This document shows positions 16,545-25,129 of a stretch of DNA of 64,000 nucleotides, one piece after another. The notes under the pieces are model-generated. The model did no database searches. It saw only the letters and a list, made by a program, of their open reading frames with translations, and was not told the origin of the DNA. This DNA is from Roseicella frigidaeris (GTDB lineage Bacteria > Pseudomonadota > Alphaproteobacteria > Acetobacterales > Acetobacteraceae), in assembly GCF_003258945.1 (NCBI RefSeq), contig NZ_QLIX01000005.1, positions 220,338 to 284,337 of the forward strand. Reading direction: 5' to 3'. The position numbers were made by a program, and so were the translations under genes. Numbering within the stretch: position 1 is the first letter of the stretch; each line of letters begins with the position of its first letter.

Positions 16545-17855
16545 ATGTCCCTGTTCGGCTCGCTCACCGCCGCGATCAGCGGCCTCACCGCGCAGAGCCG
16601 CGCGCTCGGCGACATCTCGGACAACGTCGCGAACAGCCAGACCGTCGGCTACAAGCGCGTCGACACCAGCTTCGAATCCTACGTCACCCAGTCGAATGCC
16701 GAGATGAACGCGCCCGGCGCGGTGGTCGCGCGGCCCGACTACACCAACTCGGTGCAGGGGACGATCCAGCAGGTGGACGGCGCGCCGCTCTCCCTCGCCA
16801 TCAGCGGCCAGGGCTATTTCAGCGTCGCCATGGCGACCGGCACGCAGAACGGCAACACCGTCTTCGACGAGCGGCAATTCTTCACCCGCTCCGGCGACAT
16901 CAGCGTCAACAAGGACGGCTACCTGGTGAACAGCTCCGGCTACTACCTGCAGGGCTGGCCGGCCGATGCCGCCGGCAACCCGGACCGCACGGTGCTCTCG
17001 CCGATCCGCACCAACCAGCAGGTCTTCAACCCGGTCGCCACCTCCGAGATCGACATCGCCGCCAACCTGCCGCCCGACGCCACCACCAACCCGGTGATCC
17101 AGTCGAAGATCTACGATGCGCTCGGCAACCTGCACACGGTGAACCTGACCTTCACCAAGACCGCCACCAATGGCTGGACGCTCTCGCTCAACGCGCCGGA
17201 TGCGACGCCCGCGACCGCGCTCGGCACCGTCGATCTCGGCTTCAACACCGGCGGCAACACCACCGTCGCCGCCGGCACGCTGGGCACGATGAGCAACGCC
17301 ACCGGCTCCATCACCCTGCCGACGGCGACCGGGACCGGCGACCAGGCGGCGGTGACCTTCAGCGCCAATTTCGGCCAGGGGGCGCAGCGGGTGACGCTCA
17401 ACCTCGGGCAGTTCAACGTCGCCCAGGGGCTGACGCAATACGCCAACAGCACCTCCGAGGTCGAGATCCGCAACAACGCCCAGAACGGCGTGCCGCTCGG
17501 CGCCTATTCCGGGCTCAGCATCGGCGACAACGGCGATGTCACGGTGAACTACGACAACGGCCAGAGCCGCACCATCGCCCGCATCCCGCTCGTCGCCTTC
17601 AGCGATCCCGACAAGCTGCAGCGCCTCGACGGCCAGGCCTTCATGCGCACGCCCGACAGCGGCGAGGCGCGGGTGACCGACATCGCCTCGAACGGCGTCG
17701 GCAAGCTCGTCACCGGCTCGGTCGAGAGCTCGAACGTCGACATCGCCTCGGAATTCACCAAGCTGATCGTCGCCCAGCGCGCCCATTCCGCCAACACCAA
17801 GGTCGTGACCACCAGCGACGAGATGCTGCAGGACACGATCAACATGCGCCGCTGA
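16545..17855 (+). CDS. flgE: Flagellar hook protein FlgE
   Basis: 436-aa hook subunit. The N-terminal axial motif FGSLTAAISGLTAQSRALGDISDNVANSQTVGYKR has the conserved NVANxxTxGYKR. Then come GTIQQVDGAPLSLAISGQGYF and FTRSGDISVNKDGYLV, a variable Thr/Asn-rich domain, and the C-terminal VESSNVDIASEFTKLIVAQRAHSANTKVVTTSDEMLQDTINM helix. CGGAG lies nine bases ahead of the ATG. It is first in the rightward flgE-flgK-flgL-flbT run, with a 22-bp gap to flgK. Confidence 0.96.
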   Translation: MSLFGSLTAAISGLTAQSRALGDISDNVANSQTVGYKRVDTSFESYVTQSNAEMNAPGAVVARPDYTNSVQGTIQQVDGAPLSLAISGQGYFSVAMATGTQNGNTVFDERQFFTRSGDISVNKDGYLVNSSGYYLQGWPADAAGNPDRTVLSPIRTNQQVFNPVATSEIDIAANLPPDATTNPVIQSKIYDALGNLHTVNLTFTKTATNGWTLSLNAPDATPATALGTVDLGFNTGGNTTVAAGTLGTMSNATGSITLPTATGTGDQAAVTFSANFGQGAQRVTLNLGQFNVAQGLTQYANSTSEVEIRNNAQNGVPLGAYSGLSIGDNGDVTVNYDNGQSRTIARIPLVAFSDPDKLQRLDGQAFMRTPDSGEARVTDIASNGVGKLVTGSVESSNVDIASEFTKLIVAQRAHSANTKVVTTSDEMLQDTINMRR

Positions 17856-17877
17856 GCCGGCGCCGGGCTGACCCGCC

Positions 17878-19380
17878 ATGAGCCTCGACGCCGCCCTCCG
17901 CATCGCCAGCAGCGGCCTCGCCGCGGTCCAGCGCAACATCGCGCAGGCCTCGCAGAACGTCGCCAATGCCGATACCGAAGGCTACACCCGCAAATCCGTC
18001 ACCCAGCGGGCGGTCACCGGCGGCGACAGCCCGGCCGGGGTGCGGACCAGCGAGGCGCAGCGCGCCGTCGATGCCGCGCTGCTGGCGCGGCTCGACGCCA
18101 GCCGCGCCGGCAGCGCCGCGGCGACGCTGCGCGAGAGCCTGCTGACCGGCATCGAGGAGGCACATGGCGACAGCGGCCAGACCCTCCCGGACGGCGTCTC
18201 GGACCTGCAGAACGCCTTCATCGCGCTGCGCGACACGCCGGCCGATGCCGGCGCCCAGCGATCCGTGCTGGCGGCCGCGACGACGCTGGCCGAGCGGTTG
18301 AACGGGGTCTCCCAGGCCATCGGCACGGCCCGGCAGCAGGCGCAGGACGGCCTCGTCTCCGAGGTGAAGGCGGCCAATGCCGCGCTGCGCCAGGTCGCCA
18401 GCCTGACGCTGCAGATCAGGAACGGCGCCGGCGACGCCGCCGCGCTCGAGGACCAGCGGGACGCCGCCATCGCCAGCCTCGCCGAGAGCCTCGGCGTGCA
18501 GGCGGTGAAGCGGGGCGACGGCGACGTGCTGCTGGTCGCCAAGGGCGGCGTGGTGCTGCCGCTCGACCCCGACCACAACCAGCTCGCCACCGCCGAGGCG
18601 ACGGTGGCGCCGGGCAGCAGCGCCCTGCCCGGCATCACCCTGAACGGGCTCGACGTCACGCGGCAGCTCTCGGGCGGGCGGATCGGCGAGGCGCTGACGC
18701 TGCGCGACACCACCCTGCCGCGCTACCAGGCGGAGCTCGACGTGCTGGCCTCCGGCCTCGCCGCGCGCCTCGACGGCGAGGGGCTGCGGCTCTTCACCGA
18801 CAGCGATGGCAGCAGCGTGCCGGATGCCGCGCAACCCTATACCGGCAGCACGCAGATCGGCTTCGCCGGACGCATCCAGGTCAACCCCGCCGTGGCCGCC
18901 GATCCCGCGCTGCTGCGCGACGGCACCCATGCGGTCGCCGGCAGCGCCACCGGGGCGAGCGCCTTCACGCCGAACGACGCGGACGGCCCGGCCGGCTTCA
19001 CCACGCTGATCGACCGGGTGCTGAATTACAGCTTCGGCAGCGAGGCGCAGGCGGGGCAGGCCTGGCCAGGCCTGGCGACCAGCGGGCTCGGCCCCGACGG
19101 CACCCTCGCCTCGCCCTTCACCGCGCCGGCGACCCTCGCCGCCTATGCCAGCCGGCTGACCGCGGCGCAGACCGGCGACCGGGCCGCGGCGACGGCGGCG
19201 AAGGAGCAGGCGAGCGCCCTGCAAAGCACGCTGCAGAGCCGCTTCGCGCAGCAATCCGGCGTGGACACGGATGCCGAGATGGCGAGCATCGTCGCGCTGC
19301 AGAACGCCTATGCCGCGAACGCCAAGGTGCTGAGCACCATCCAGTCCCTGTTCGAGACGCTGCTCGGAGTCGTGCGATGA
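17878..19380 (+). CDS. flgK: Hook-filament junction protein FlgK (HAP1)
   Basis: 500-aa junction protein between hook and filament. The N-terminus SLDAALRIASSGLAAVQRNIAQASQNVANADTEGYTRKSV carries the axial-protein NVANADTxGYxRK motif. The middle has LALEDQRDAAIASLAESLGV and LNGLDVTRQLSGGRIGEAL. The C-terminus QQSGVDTDAEMASIVALQNAYAANAKVLSTIQSLFETLLG is the conserved coiled coil. The length is near family norm. The stop overlaps flgL as ATGA. Confidence 0.95.
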   Translation: MSLDAALRIASSGLAAVQRNIAQASQNVANADTEGYTRKSVTQRAVTGGDSPAGVRTSEAQRAVDAALLARLDASRAGSAAATLRESLLTGIEEAHGDSGQTLPDGVSDLQNAFIALRDTPADAGAQRSVLAAATTLAERLNGVSQAIGTARQQAQDGLVSEVKAANAALRQVASLTLQIRNGAGDAAALEDQRDAAIASLAESLGVQAVKRGDGDVLLVAKGGVVLPLDPDHNQLATAEATVAPGSSALPGITLNGLDVTRQLSGGRIGEALTLRDTTLPRYQAELDVLASGLAARLDGEGLRLFTDSDGSSVPDAAQPYTGSTQIGFAGRIQVNPAVAADPALLRDGTHAVAGSATGASAFTPNDADGPAGFTTLIDRVLNYSFGSEAQAGQAWPGLATSGLGPDGTLASPFTAPATLAAYASRLTAAQTGDRAAATAAKEQASALQSTLQSRFAQQSGVDTDAEMASIVALQNAYAANAKVLSTIQSLFETLLGVVR

Positions 19381-20444
19381 CCTCGGTGAGCGTGCTGGCC
19401 CGCATGGAGGCCGACACGGCGGCGCTCCGCCTCCGCGTCGAGACGCTGACCCGCCAGCAGGCGACCGGGCGGAAGACCGACAGCATCGGCGACCTCGGCG
19501 CGCAGCTCCCGCAGGCCCTGACGCTGCATGCCGAGATCGCCCGGCATGGGGTCTACGGCACGGCGATCGACACTGCGCTGACCCGCGCCTCGGTGACGCA
19601 GACAGCCCTGCAGCGCCTCGGCGACATCGCCAGCGAGTTCGCCGACAAGCTGGCGGTGACGCTCGACCCGAACGACACCAGCTCGCTCAGCCTCATCGCC
19701 ACGCGCGCCAGGACGGCGATGGTCGAGGTGGGCCAGATCCTCAACACCCAGAGCGGCGGCGAGTACGTCTTCGGCGGCTCGGACTTCGCCAACCCGCCGG
19801 TCCCCGATCCGGACGGGCTGCCGAACAGCGGCCTGGCGACGCGGATCGCCAGCGCCGTCGCCACGCTCGGCGGCGGCAATGCCGCAGCGGTCGCGGCCGC
19901 GACCAGGGCGGCGGCGCTCGACGACAGCGCCGGCGTCTCGCCCTTCAGCGCCTTCCTCTCGGACGCTGCCAGCGGCGCGGCCGAGCCGCGGCGCAGCGTC
20001 ACCACCGGGGACGGCCAGACCGTCGCCTACGGCATCGCCGCCAACCGCAACGGCGCGGCGGTCTCGGCCGGCGAGACCACCGGCTCCTGGGCCCGCGACC
20101 TGCTGCGCGGCCTGGCCAGCCTCGCGGCCCTGACGCCGGCGCAGGCGAGCTCGGCCAGCGACTACCAGGCCTTCGCCACCACCATCCGGCAGGGGCTGAA
20201 GAGCGCCGAAAACGCGCTCGCCGACGAACAGGGCGCGCTCGGCCAGACCGAGGCGCGGCTGCAGGCGGTGAAGGACCGGCAATCCACCGTCACCGACACG
20301 CTGAAGACGCAACTCGCCGGCATCGAGGAGATCGACCTTGCCACCGTCCTGACCAGGCTCAGCGCCACCAAGAGCGTGCTGGAGGCGAGCTACACCGCCA
20401 TCGGCCAGCTCAGTTCCCTCACTCTCACCCATTACCTCGGCTAG
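19377..20444 (+). CDS. flgL: Hook-filament junction protein FlgL (HAP3), flagellin-like
   Basis: 355-aa flagellin-family protein linking FlgK to the filament. The N-terminal helix DTAALRLRVETLTRQQATGRKTDSIGDLG and the segment LIATRARTAMVEVGQILNTQSGGEYVFGGSD (the flagellin/HAP3 GxYxFGG-type motif) are clear, as is the C-terminal amphipathic helix EIDLATVLTRLSATKSVLEASYTAIGQLSSLTL. Position directly after flgK with four-base overlap makes FlgL more likely than flagellin itself. No flagellin gene is present in the window. Confidence 0.9.
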   Translation: MTSVSVLARMEADTAALRLRVETLTRQQATGRKTDSIGDLGAQLPQALTLHAEIARHGVYGTAIDTALTRASVTQTALQRLGDIASEFADKLAVTLDPNDTSSLSLIATRARTAMVEVGQILNTQSGGEYVFGGSDFANPPVPDPDGLPNSGLATRIASAVATLGGGNAAAVAAATRAAALDDSAGVSPFSAFLSDAASGAAEPRRSVTTGDGQTVAYGIAANRNGAAVSAGETTGSWARDLLRGLASLAALTPAQASSASDYQAFATTIRQGLKSAENALADEQGALGQTEARLQAVKDRQSTVTDTLKTQLAGIEEIDLATVLTRLSATKSVLEASYTAIGQLSSLTLTHYLG

Positions 20445-20569
20445 GGCACATCGCCCCGTCGGCAAAAGGACAGGCAGCGATGCCGTCGCCGTCGGCCGCG
20501 GTTCAGGGACCGTTAAGCGCGCCCCGCGATGATGCAGGGATTGCGCGCGCAGCGGCAAAAGGAAGGCTC

Positions 20570-20992
20570 ATGTCCACGCTGGTGCTCGAATTACGCCAGG
20601 GCGACCTCATGGTCGTGAACGGGGCGCCGATCCGCTTCCGCAATCGCACCCGGATCGAGCTGGCCGCCAAGGCGCGCTTCCTGTTCGGCAAGCAGATCAT
20701 GCCGCCGGAAGCGGCGACCTCCCCGGCGCGGCGCATCTATTTCGCGCTGCAGACCGCCTATATCGGCAACGACGAGGAACGCCCCGGCGGCCTGGCCGCG
20801 GCGCGGCGGCTGATCGTCGAGTTCCAGGAGGCCACCACCTCGCCGACGGCGCGGCAGATCCTGGGCGAGGCCCTCGCCTGCGCCGAGGCGGACGACTGCT
20901 ACCAGGCGCTGAAGCTGGCGCGCCGGGTGATGCGGCACGAGGAGGAGGTGCTGGGGCTGACGCCGCTCGCCGCCCCGCGGGTGAGCGGCTGA
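20570..20992 (+). CDS. flbT: Flagellin post-transcriptional regulator FlbT
   Basis: 140-aa FlbT. In Caulobacter it binds the 5' leader of flagellin mRNA and lowers its stability until the hook is made. Family features seen: LRQGDLMVVNGAPIRFRNRTRIELAAKARFLFGKQIM, YFALQTAYIG, and the C-terminal ALKLARRVMRHEEEVLGL. The ATG at 20570 is preceded by AAGGAAGG at a suitable distance; an upstream in-frame start at 20480 has no such site. It lies 125 bp after flgL. Confidence 0.9.
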   Translation: MSTLVLELRQGDLMVVNGAPIRFRNRTRIELAAKARFLFGKQIMPPEAATSPARRIYFALQTAYIGNDEERPGGLAAARRLIVEFQEATTSPTARQILGEALACAEADDCYQALKLARRVMRHEEEVLGLTPLAAPRVSG

Positions 20993-21017
20993 AGGCCGGC
21001 AGCGTCCGGCGCCTGCC

Positions 21018-21317
21018 TCATCCGGGCGCCGGCGCCGCCATGCCCCCCGTATCCGGTGCCCCTGGCGGCGCTGCGCCGCCCCGGCGATAGGCCTCGAGCT
21101 CGCGCTGCGTCGGCAGGCTCTCGACATGGCCGGCTTGGTCGCGGAACTCGATCACCACCAGGCCGAGCGCCGGATCGAGGCGCAGCGACATCGCCGGCGG
21201 ACCGGGAAGGGCCGCTTGCGGCGCCGCTTCCGGGGCGGATGGCAGCGGCGCCGGCTCGGCCACGGGGCGTGGCGAGACCGACGGCAGAGGTGTGGTGGGG
21301 TCGAGGGCGTGCGGCAT
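21018..21317 (-). CDS. FlaG-like small protein
   Basis: 99-aa protein with a Pro/Ala-rich first half and a compact C-terminal part MSLRLDPALGLVVIEFRDQAGHVESLPTQRELEAYRRG. That strand-turn-strand pattern, with x-V-I-E-F-RDxxGxVxxxxPTxxELxAY, resembles FlaG/YvyC, found next to flagellar genes and linked to filament length. It converges on flbT with a 25-bp gap. Assignment from short motif and context only. Confidence 0.55.
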   Translation of the reverse strand: MPHALDPTTPLPSVSPRPVAEPAPLPSAPEAAPQAALPGPPAMSLRLDPALGLVVIEFRDQAGHVESLPTQRELEAYRRGGAAPPGAPDTGGMAAPAPG

Positions 21318-21394
21318 GGCGAGACCGTCGCAATTTTTCGACTAACCCTGAAGAAAGCCTGAACGGGGGAAGCCTGATACCCGGCGCACGAGGT

Positions 21395-21505
21395 TCCGAC
21401 CTGCGGCCCGCAGGGCCGGGCGTCCGAACGGGCGCCGCGCCGAGTGGCGCGCAGCAAGCAAACCAGAGGGTTGCGCCCGGCGTCTGGGGCGCAGGACGGT
21501 GAAGC
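21395..21505. repeat. Double-hairpin dispersed element, copy 2 (inverted)
   Basis: Read on the minus strand this gives CTTCACCGTCC, then AGACGCCGGGCGCAACC, GGTTTGC, GCTGCGCGCCA and the two hairpins GGCGCCCG.. and CGGCCCTGCGGGCCG, in the same order as 57431-57543. It occupies most of the gap between the FlaG-like gene and the AbrB-type permease, which otherwise shows nothing. Confidence 0.8.
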
Positions 21506-21520
21506 CGACCTGCCCTCGGC

Positions 21521-22609
21521 ATGAGCACCGGCGGGTTTGACGGAGGTCTCACCCGGCGCGATGGTTTGCCGGTCTTGCGGACCCTTCCCACCCAGCTCCT
21601 CACCACCGGCACCGCCACCCTCGGCGGCGGGCTGCTGGCGCTGCTCCACCTGCCGCTCGCCTGGATGATCGGGGCGATGCTGGCGACGGCGGCGCTGGCC
21701 TGGCACCGGCCGGTGGCGGTGCTTCCCTGGGCCCGGCCGGCCGGCCTGGTCTTCCTCGGCCTCGGCCTCGGCGCCACCTTCTCCGGCCCGGTGCTGGCCG
21801 CCGTCACCGGCTCGCTGCCGGTGCTGCTCGCCGGCGGCGTCATCGCCATCGCCACCGGCTTCGTGGTGGCGCGGCTCTTCACCCGGCTCGCCGGCACCGA
21901 TCCGCAGACCGGCTTCTTCTGCGCCGTGCCCGGCGGCGTCATCGTCATGGCGATCCTGGCGCAGGAGGCGAAGGCGAGCGTCGCCACCGTCACCCTCGCC
22001 CAGACCATGCGCGTGCTGGTGGTGGTGCTGACCTTCCCGCCCCTGCTCGGCTGGCTGGCGCCGCACGGCCAGTACGGCGAGTTCATGGCGCCGCGGCAGC
22101 CCTTCTGGTGGCCAGGACTGCTCGCCATGGCGGCGGCCGGGCTGGCGCTCGCCATGCCGCTGCGCCGGGTCGGGCTCGCCAATCCCTGGATGCTCGGGCC
22201 CTGCGGGCTGGCGATCGGGCTGGCGGCGACCGGGCACCTGCCCTCCGGCGTGCCGGTGCTGCTGCTGAACGCGGCGCAGGTGGCGATGGGCGCCTCGCTC
22301 GGCACGAGGCTGAGCAAGAGCTTCCTGCTCTCCTCGCATCGGCTGGCGCTGGCGGCGGTGCTCTCCTCGGCGGTGCTGTCGCTGCTGCTGGCGGCCATCG
22401 CCTGGGGGCTGGCCTGGCTGGTCGGGCTGCCGGTGCCGGCGCTGATCCTCGGCATGGCGCCGGGCGGCATGCCGGAGATGGCGCTGACGGCCAAGGCGCT
22501 GGAGCTGGCGGTGCCGCTGGTGCTCGGCTTCCACCTCACCCGCACGGTGCTCTGCAACCTGCTGGTCGGGCCGCTGCACCGGGCGGGGCTGCGGCTCGGG
22601 CTTCTCTGA
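21521..22609 (+). CDS. AbrB-family membrane transporter
   Basis: 362-aa integral membrane protein with about ten hydrophobic segments in two similar halves, each containing a Pro-Gly-Gly motif: FFCAVPGGVIVMAILA (about residues 125-140) and LGMAPGGMPEMALTAKAL (about 308-325). This is the AbrB/duplicated domain family (formerly annotated ammonia monooxygenase-like), which is often found with Bug-type binding proteins and thought to carry carboxylates. Three such binding proteins are elsewhere in this window, none adjacent. The substrate is unknown. Confidence 0.82.
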   Translation: MSTGGFDGGLTRRDGLPVLRTLPTQLLTTGTATLGGGLLALLHLPLAWMIGAMLATAALAWHRPVAVLPWARPAGLVFLGLGLGATFSGPVLAAVTGSLPVLLAGGVIAIATGFVVARLFTRLAGTDPQTGFFCAVPGGVIVMAILAQEAKASVATVTLAQTMRVLVVVLTFPPLLGWLAPHGQYGEFMAPRQPFWWPGLLAMAAAGLALAMPLRRVGLANPWMLGPCGLAIGLAATGHLPSGVPVLLLNAAQVAMGASLGTRLSKSFLLSSHRLALAAVLSSAVLSLLLAAIAWGLAWLVGLPVPALILGMAPGGMPEMALTAKALELAVPLVLGFHLTRTVLCNLLVGPLHRAGLRLGLL

Positions 22610-22642
22610 TACGAACGGCCGTTGCTGGCGACCCATGTCTCC

Positions 22643-22674
22643 TCAGGCGCCGGGCGCAACCCTCCGGCTTGCCT
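22643..22674. repeat. Dispersed element remnant
   Basis: TCAGGCGCCGGGCGCAACCCT..GCTTGCC matches the distal arm of the 57431-57543 element (CAGACGCCGGGCGCA..GGTTTGCC) but lacks the hairpin pair. It lies between convergent genes. Confidence 0.5.
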
Positions 22675-22705
22675 GGGCCTTCGCCGCACCTGCGGCGGCG
22701 GGGAG

Positions 22706-23407
22706 CTATTCCCGCCGCAGCACCCCATCGACCAGACGGTCCGCCCAGCCGAGCCGGCTGCGCGGCCGGGCCTGGAACTCCCGCCGCAGCGCCGCCTCGT
22801 CATACTCCTCGCGCAGCCAGTCGAGGAAGGGGCGCGGGCGCTCGCGCTGCGCCCGGGCATAGGCCTCGAAGAAGGCGTCCAGGATGCCGGTGCGGCTCTG
22901 CCGGACATGGCCCCAGCGCAGCGAGAGCTGCGCCATCGCCTCCTCCACCGGCCGCCCCTGCAGCAGCAGCCAGAGCCCGGCGGCGAGGCCGGTGCGGTCG
23001 GCGCCACTCTTGCAGTGGATCAGGATCGGCTCCGGCACGCCGCGGAGGATCTCGGCGAGGCGCAGGATGCGCTCCTTGTGCGGCGCGCCGCGGCTCTCGA
23101 AGGGGGCATCGACATGCACCAGGCCGAGCGCCGCCGCCGCAGCCCGCCCCAGGCGGTCGGAGCCGCAATTCGCCCGCTCGCCGCGCAGGTTGATCACCGT
23201 GCGCAGGCCGAGCCGGCGGGTCGCGTCGCGGAGCTGCCAGGGCAGCGGGTGGTTGGAGCGGTAGAGCCGGCCGGTCTCGACCACGCCCCAGTTGCGCCAG
23301 GGCAGGCGCAGCAGCGCATGGTCGACGAAGAGGCTGTTCAACCAGGCACGGCGGCCGGGGACGGATTCGGGGGCCCCGGGCGCGGCCCCGGCAGGGGTTG
23401 CGGACAT
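22706..23407 (-). CDS. Tyrosine/dual-specificity phosphatase-like protein
   Basis: 233-aa protein with a cysteine phosphatase signature ILIHCKSGADRTGLAAGLWLLLQG: the HCx5R P-loop with Cys and Arg intact. It is preceded by GRLYRSNHPLPWQLRDATRRLGLRTVINLRGE, where the conserved RS-x-x-P and TVINLR strand mark the DSP-PTPase fold, and HVDAPFESRG may provide the general acid. N-terminal Ala/Pro tail. The substrate (protein or inositol phosphate) is unknown. The start ATG at 23407 sits in a 99-bp divergent gap with the small gene at 23507. Confidence 0.82.
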   Translation of the reverse strand: MSATPAGAAPGAPESVPGRRAWLNSLFVDHALLRLPWRNWGVVETGRLYRSNHPLPWQLRDATRRLGLRTVINLRGERANCGSDRLGRAAAAALGLVHVDAPFESRGAPHKERILRLAEILRGVPEPILIHCKSGADRTGLAAGLWLLLQGRPVEEAMAQLSLRWGHVRQSRTGILDAFFEAYARAQRERPRPFLDWLREEYDEAALRREFQARPRSRLGWADRLVDGVLRRE

Positions 23408-23506
23408 GGCGTCGGTATGGGGTGCGGAACAGGGGAAGACCAGGGGGGAACAGCGCGCGACGGGGGCGCGTTGGGCAGGGGTCACACCACACTGGAGGAA
23501 GCCCCC

Positions 23507-23710
23507 ATGTCGAAGGCGCATCCACCCCCCGTCCCGCCGGCCGGCGTCAGCCCGAAGGGGTCCGGCCCGCAGCCGCGGGAGGCGGGCGATGCCTCCGCCC
23601 AGGCCGCGGAGGCCGGCCAGGCCGCCCGGGACCGCAACCTCGACGAGCAGGGCCGCCAGGGCAACATCCGGCAGAACACCAGTCACCAGGGCTTCCAGCA
23701 GGATCGCTGA
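23507..23710 (+). CDS. Small hydrophilic protein A
   Basis: 67-aa, very polar, Gln/Pro/Gly-rich protein with GGAGGA eight bases before the ATG. There is no hydrophobic core, so it is probably intrinsically disordered. The C-terminal half DRNLDEQGRQGNIRQNTSHQ resembles small proteins common in soil and plant-associated proteobacteria whose function is unknown. One base separates its stop from the ATG of protein B, so they are co-translated. Confidence 0.65.
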   Translation: MSKAHPPPVPPAGVSPKGSGPQPREAGDASAQAAEAGQAARDRNLDEQGRQGNIRQNTSHQGFQQDR

Positions 23711-23711
23711 C

Positions 23712-23924
23712 ATGACCCAGCAGCGCGGCGAGCACGAGACGAGGCGCGACCAGGGCGGCCCCGGCAGCAGCCACCAGGGCGGCGCGCATGGGCGCGCCCA
23801 TAGCGAGCGGGACGATCAGGGCCCCGCCCCCGACCATCCCACCAATCCCGACCGCAGCCGGGTCTCGGGCGGCGGCGGCGAGCGGGACCGGCACCACGTG
23901 CACGATCCGGCGCAGAAGCGCTGA
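23712..23924 (+). CDS. Small hydrophilic protein B
   Basis: 70-aa highly charged, His/Asp/Arg/Gly-rich protein (TQQRGEHETRRDQ; DDQGPAPDHPTNPD; ERDRHHVHDPAQKR). It follows protein A by one base and shares its lack of hydrophobic residues. The His-rich end could bind metal, but that is a guess. Family unknown. Confidence 0.6.
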   Translation: MTQQRGEHETRRDQGGPGSSHQGGAHGRAHSERDDQGPAPDHPTNPDRSRVSGGGGERDRHHVHDPAQKR

Positions 23925-23973
23925 TGGCGGCGCGGCGGGGCCGCCGCGCCGCGGCCCCTAGCCGGCCCGGCGC

Positions 23974-24975
23974 CTACTCCATCCGCGCGCCGCTGATCCG
24001 CACCATCTCGGCCAGCATCGGCCGCTGCTGCGCCGCATGCGCCAGGGCCGCTGCCGGCGTGCTCCAGAGGCAGCGGGCGCCGGTCTGCTGGAAGCGCTCC
24101 TGCACCGCCGGATCGGCCGCCACCTCCTTCATCGCCGCATTGACCTTGTCGACGACCGGCCGCGGCATGCCGGCCGGGCCGACCCAGGCGCACCAGGAGG
24201 TGATGACGAAATCCGGCACCCCGGCCTCGGCCATGGTGGGGATGTTCGGCAGCGTCGGCCAGCGCGCCGGGCTGGTGACGGCATAGGCCTTCATCCGCCC
24301 CTCGGCGATCACCGGGATGTAGCTGGCGAGGTTGTCGATGGCGAAGGTCAGGTCGCCCGAGAGCATGGCCGGGATGATCTGCGCCGCGCCGCGGAAGGGC
24401 ACGTGCTGGCCGTCGATCTTCTGCCGGTCGCAGAACAGCGCGCCCGAGAGATGCGCCGTGGTGCCGACGCCCGGGCTGCCATAGGAGACGCCGCCCTTCC
24501 TTGCCTTCGCCCAGGCGATGAACTCCTGCAGCGTGTTGGGCGGCGTGAACTGCGCCGGCGCCACCACCACGTTCGGCAGCTCCCAGTGCAGCGACACGAG
24601 GGAGAAATCCTTCTCCGGGTCGAAGGGCAGCTTGGCGTAGAGAAATTGCGCGACGGAGAGGTTGGCGATGGTCGCCGGCCCCTGGGTGTAGCCGTCGGGC
24701 GCGGATTTCGCGATCGCCTCCATGCCGATATTGCCCGAGGCCCCCGGCCGGTTCTCGATCACGAAGCTCTGGCCGAGCTTGGCGGAGAGCTGCTCGCAGA
24801 GGATGCGCGCCAGCACGTCGGTCGAGCCGCCGGGCGGCCAGGGGACGATCACCCGCACGGGCCGATTCGGCCAGTCCTCGGCCGCTCCGGCCCCGGAGGG
24901 GCGGAGCAGGGCGGGCGCGGCGAGCCCGGCGCCGGCCAGGGCGCCACCACGCAGCAGGTTGCGACGATCGATCAT
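23974..24975 (-). CDS. Bug-type tripartite tricarboxylate-family binding protein 1
   Basis: 333-aa periplasmic solute receptor (TctC/Bug family). A twin-arginine-like start MIDRRNLLRGGALAGAGLAAPALL precedes an Ala-x-Ala cleavage (GAGAAED). The mature protein begins with WPNRPVRVIVPWPPGGSTDVLAR, the conserved P-W/F-P-x-GG ligand loop, and contains IENRPGASGNIGMEAIAKSAPDGYT, another family signature. The ATG at 24975 is preferred over one at 24981 because GGAAGG is about eight bases from it. No TctA/TctB genes adjoin it; Bug proteins are commonly orphan. Confidence 0.92.
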   Translation of the reverse strand: MIDRRNLLRGGALAGAGLAAPALLRPSGAGAAEDWPNRPVRVIVPWPPGGSTDVLARILCEQLSAKLGQSFVIENRPGASGNIGMEAIAKSAPDGYTQGPATIANLSVAQFLYAKLPFDPEKDFSLVSLHWELPNVVVAPAQFTPPNTLQEFIAWAKARKGGVSYGSPGVGTTAHLSGALFCDRQKIDGQHVPFRGAAQIIPAMLSGDLTFAIDNLASYIPVIAEGRMKAYAVTSPARWPTLPNIPTMAEAGVPDFVITSWCAWVGPAGMPRPVVDKVNAAMKEVAADPAVQERFQQTGARCLWSTPAAALAHAAQQRPMLAEMVRISGARME

Positions 24976-25129
24976 CGGCATTTCCTTCCCGGTCCTTCGG
25001 GCGCTGCATCGCACCGAACGCCGCCGCGCGAAAGGGGCGATGGTTGCCGGCGGCGCCGATCCGGGCTTCAGCTCCCGCCCCGCAGGGCGGCGGGCACCCG
25101 GGCGCGCCGAAGGATGCGAAGGAGAGGGC

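Noticed and set aside
15060..17966. Very long antisense and alternate frames over fliK/flgE
   Set aside because: High GC removes stop codons; the peptides are low-complexity and lack motifs, while the opposite frames are clear FliK and FlgE.
19377..20444. FlgL-position gene as the flagellin itself
   Set aside because: It directly follows and overlaps flgK and precedes flbT; this is the usual FlgL place, and the sequence is flagellin-like in any case.
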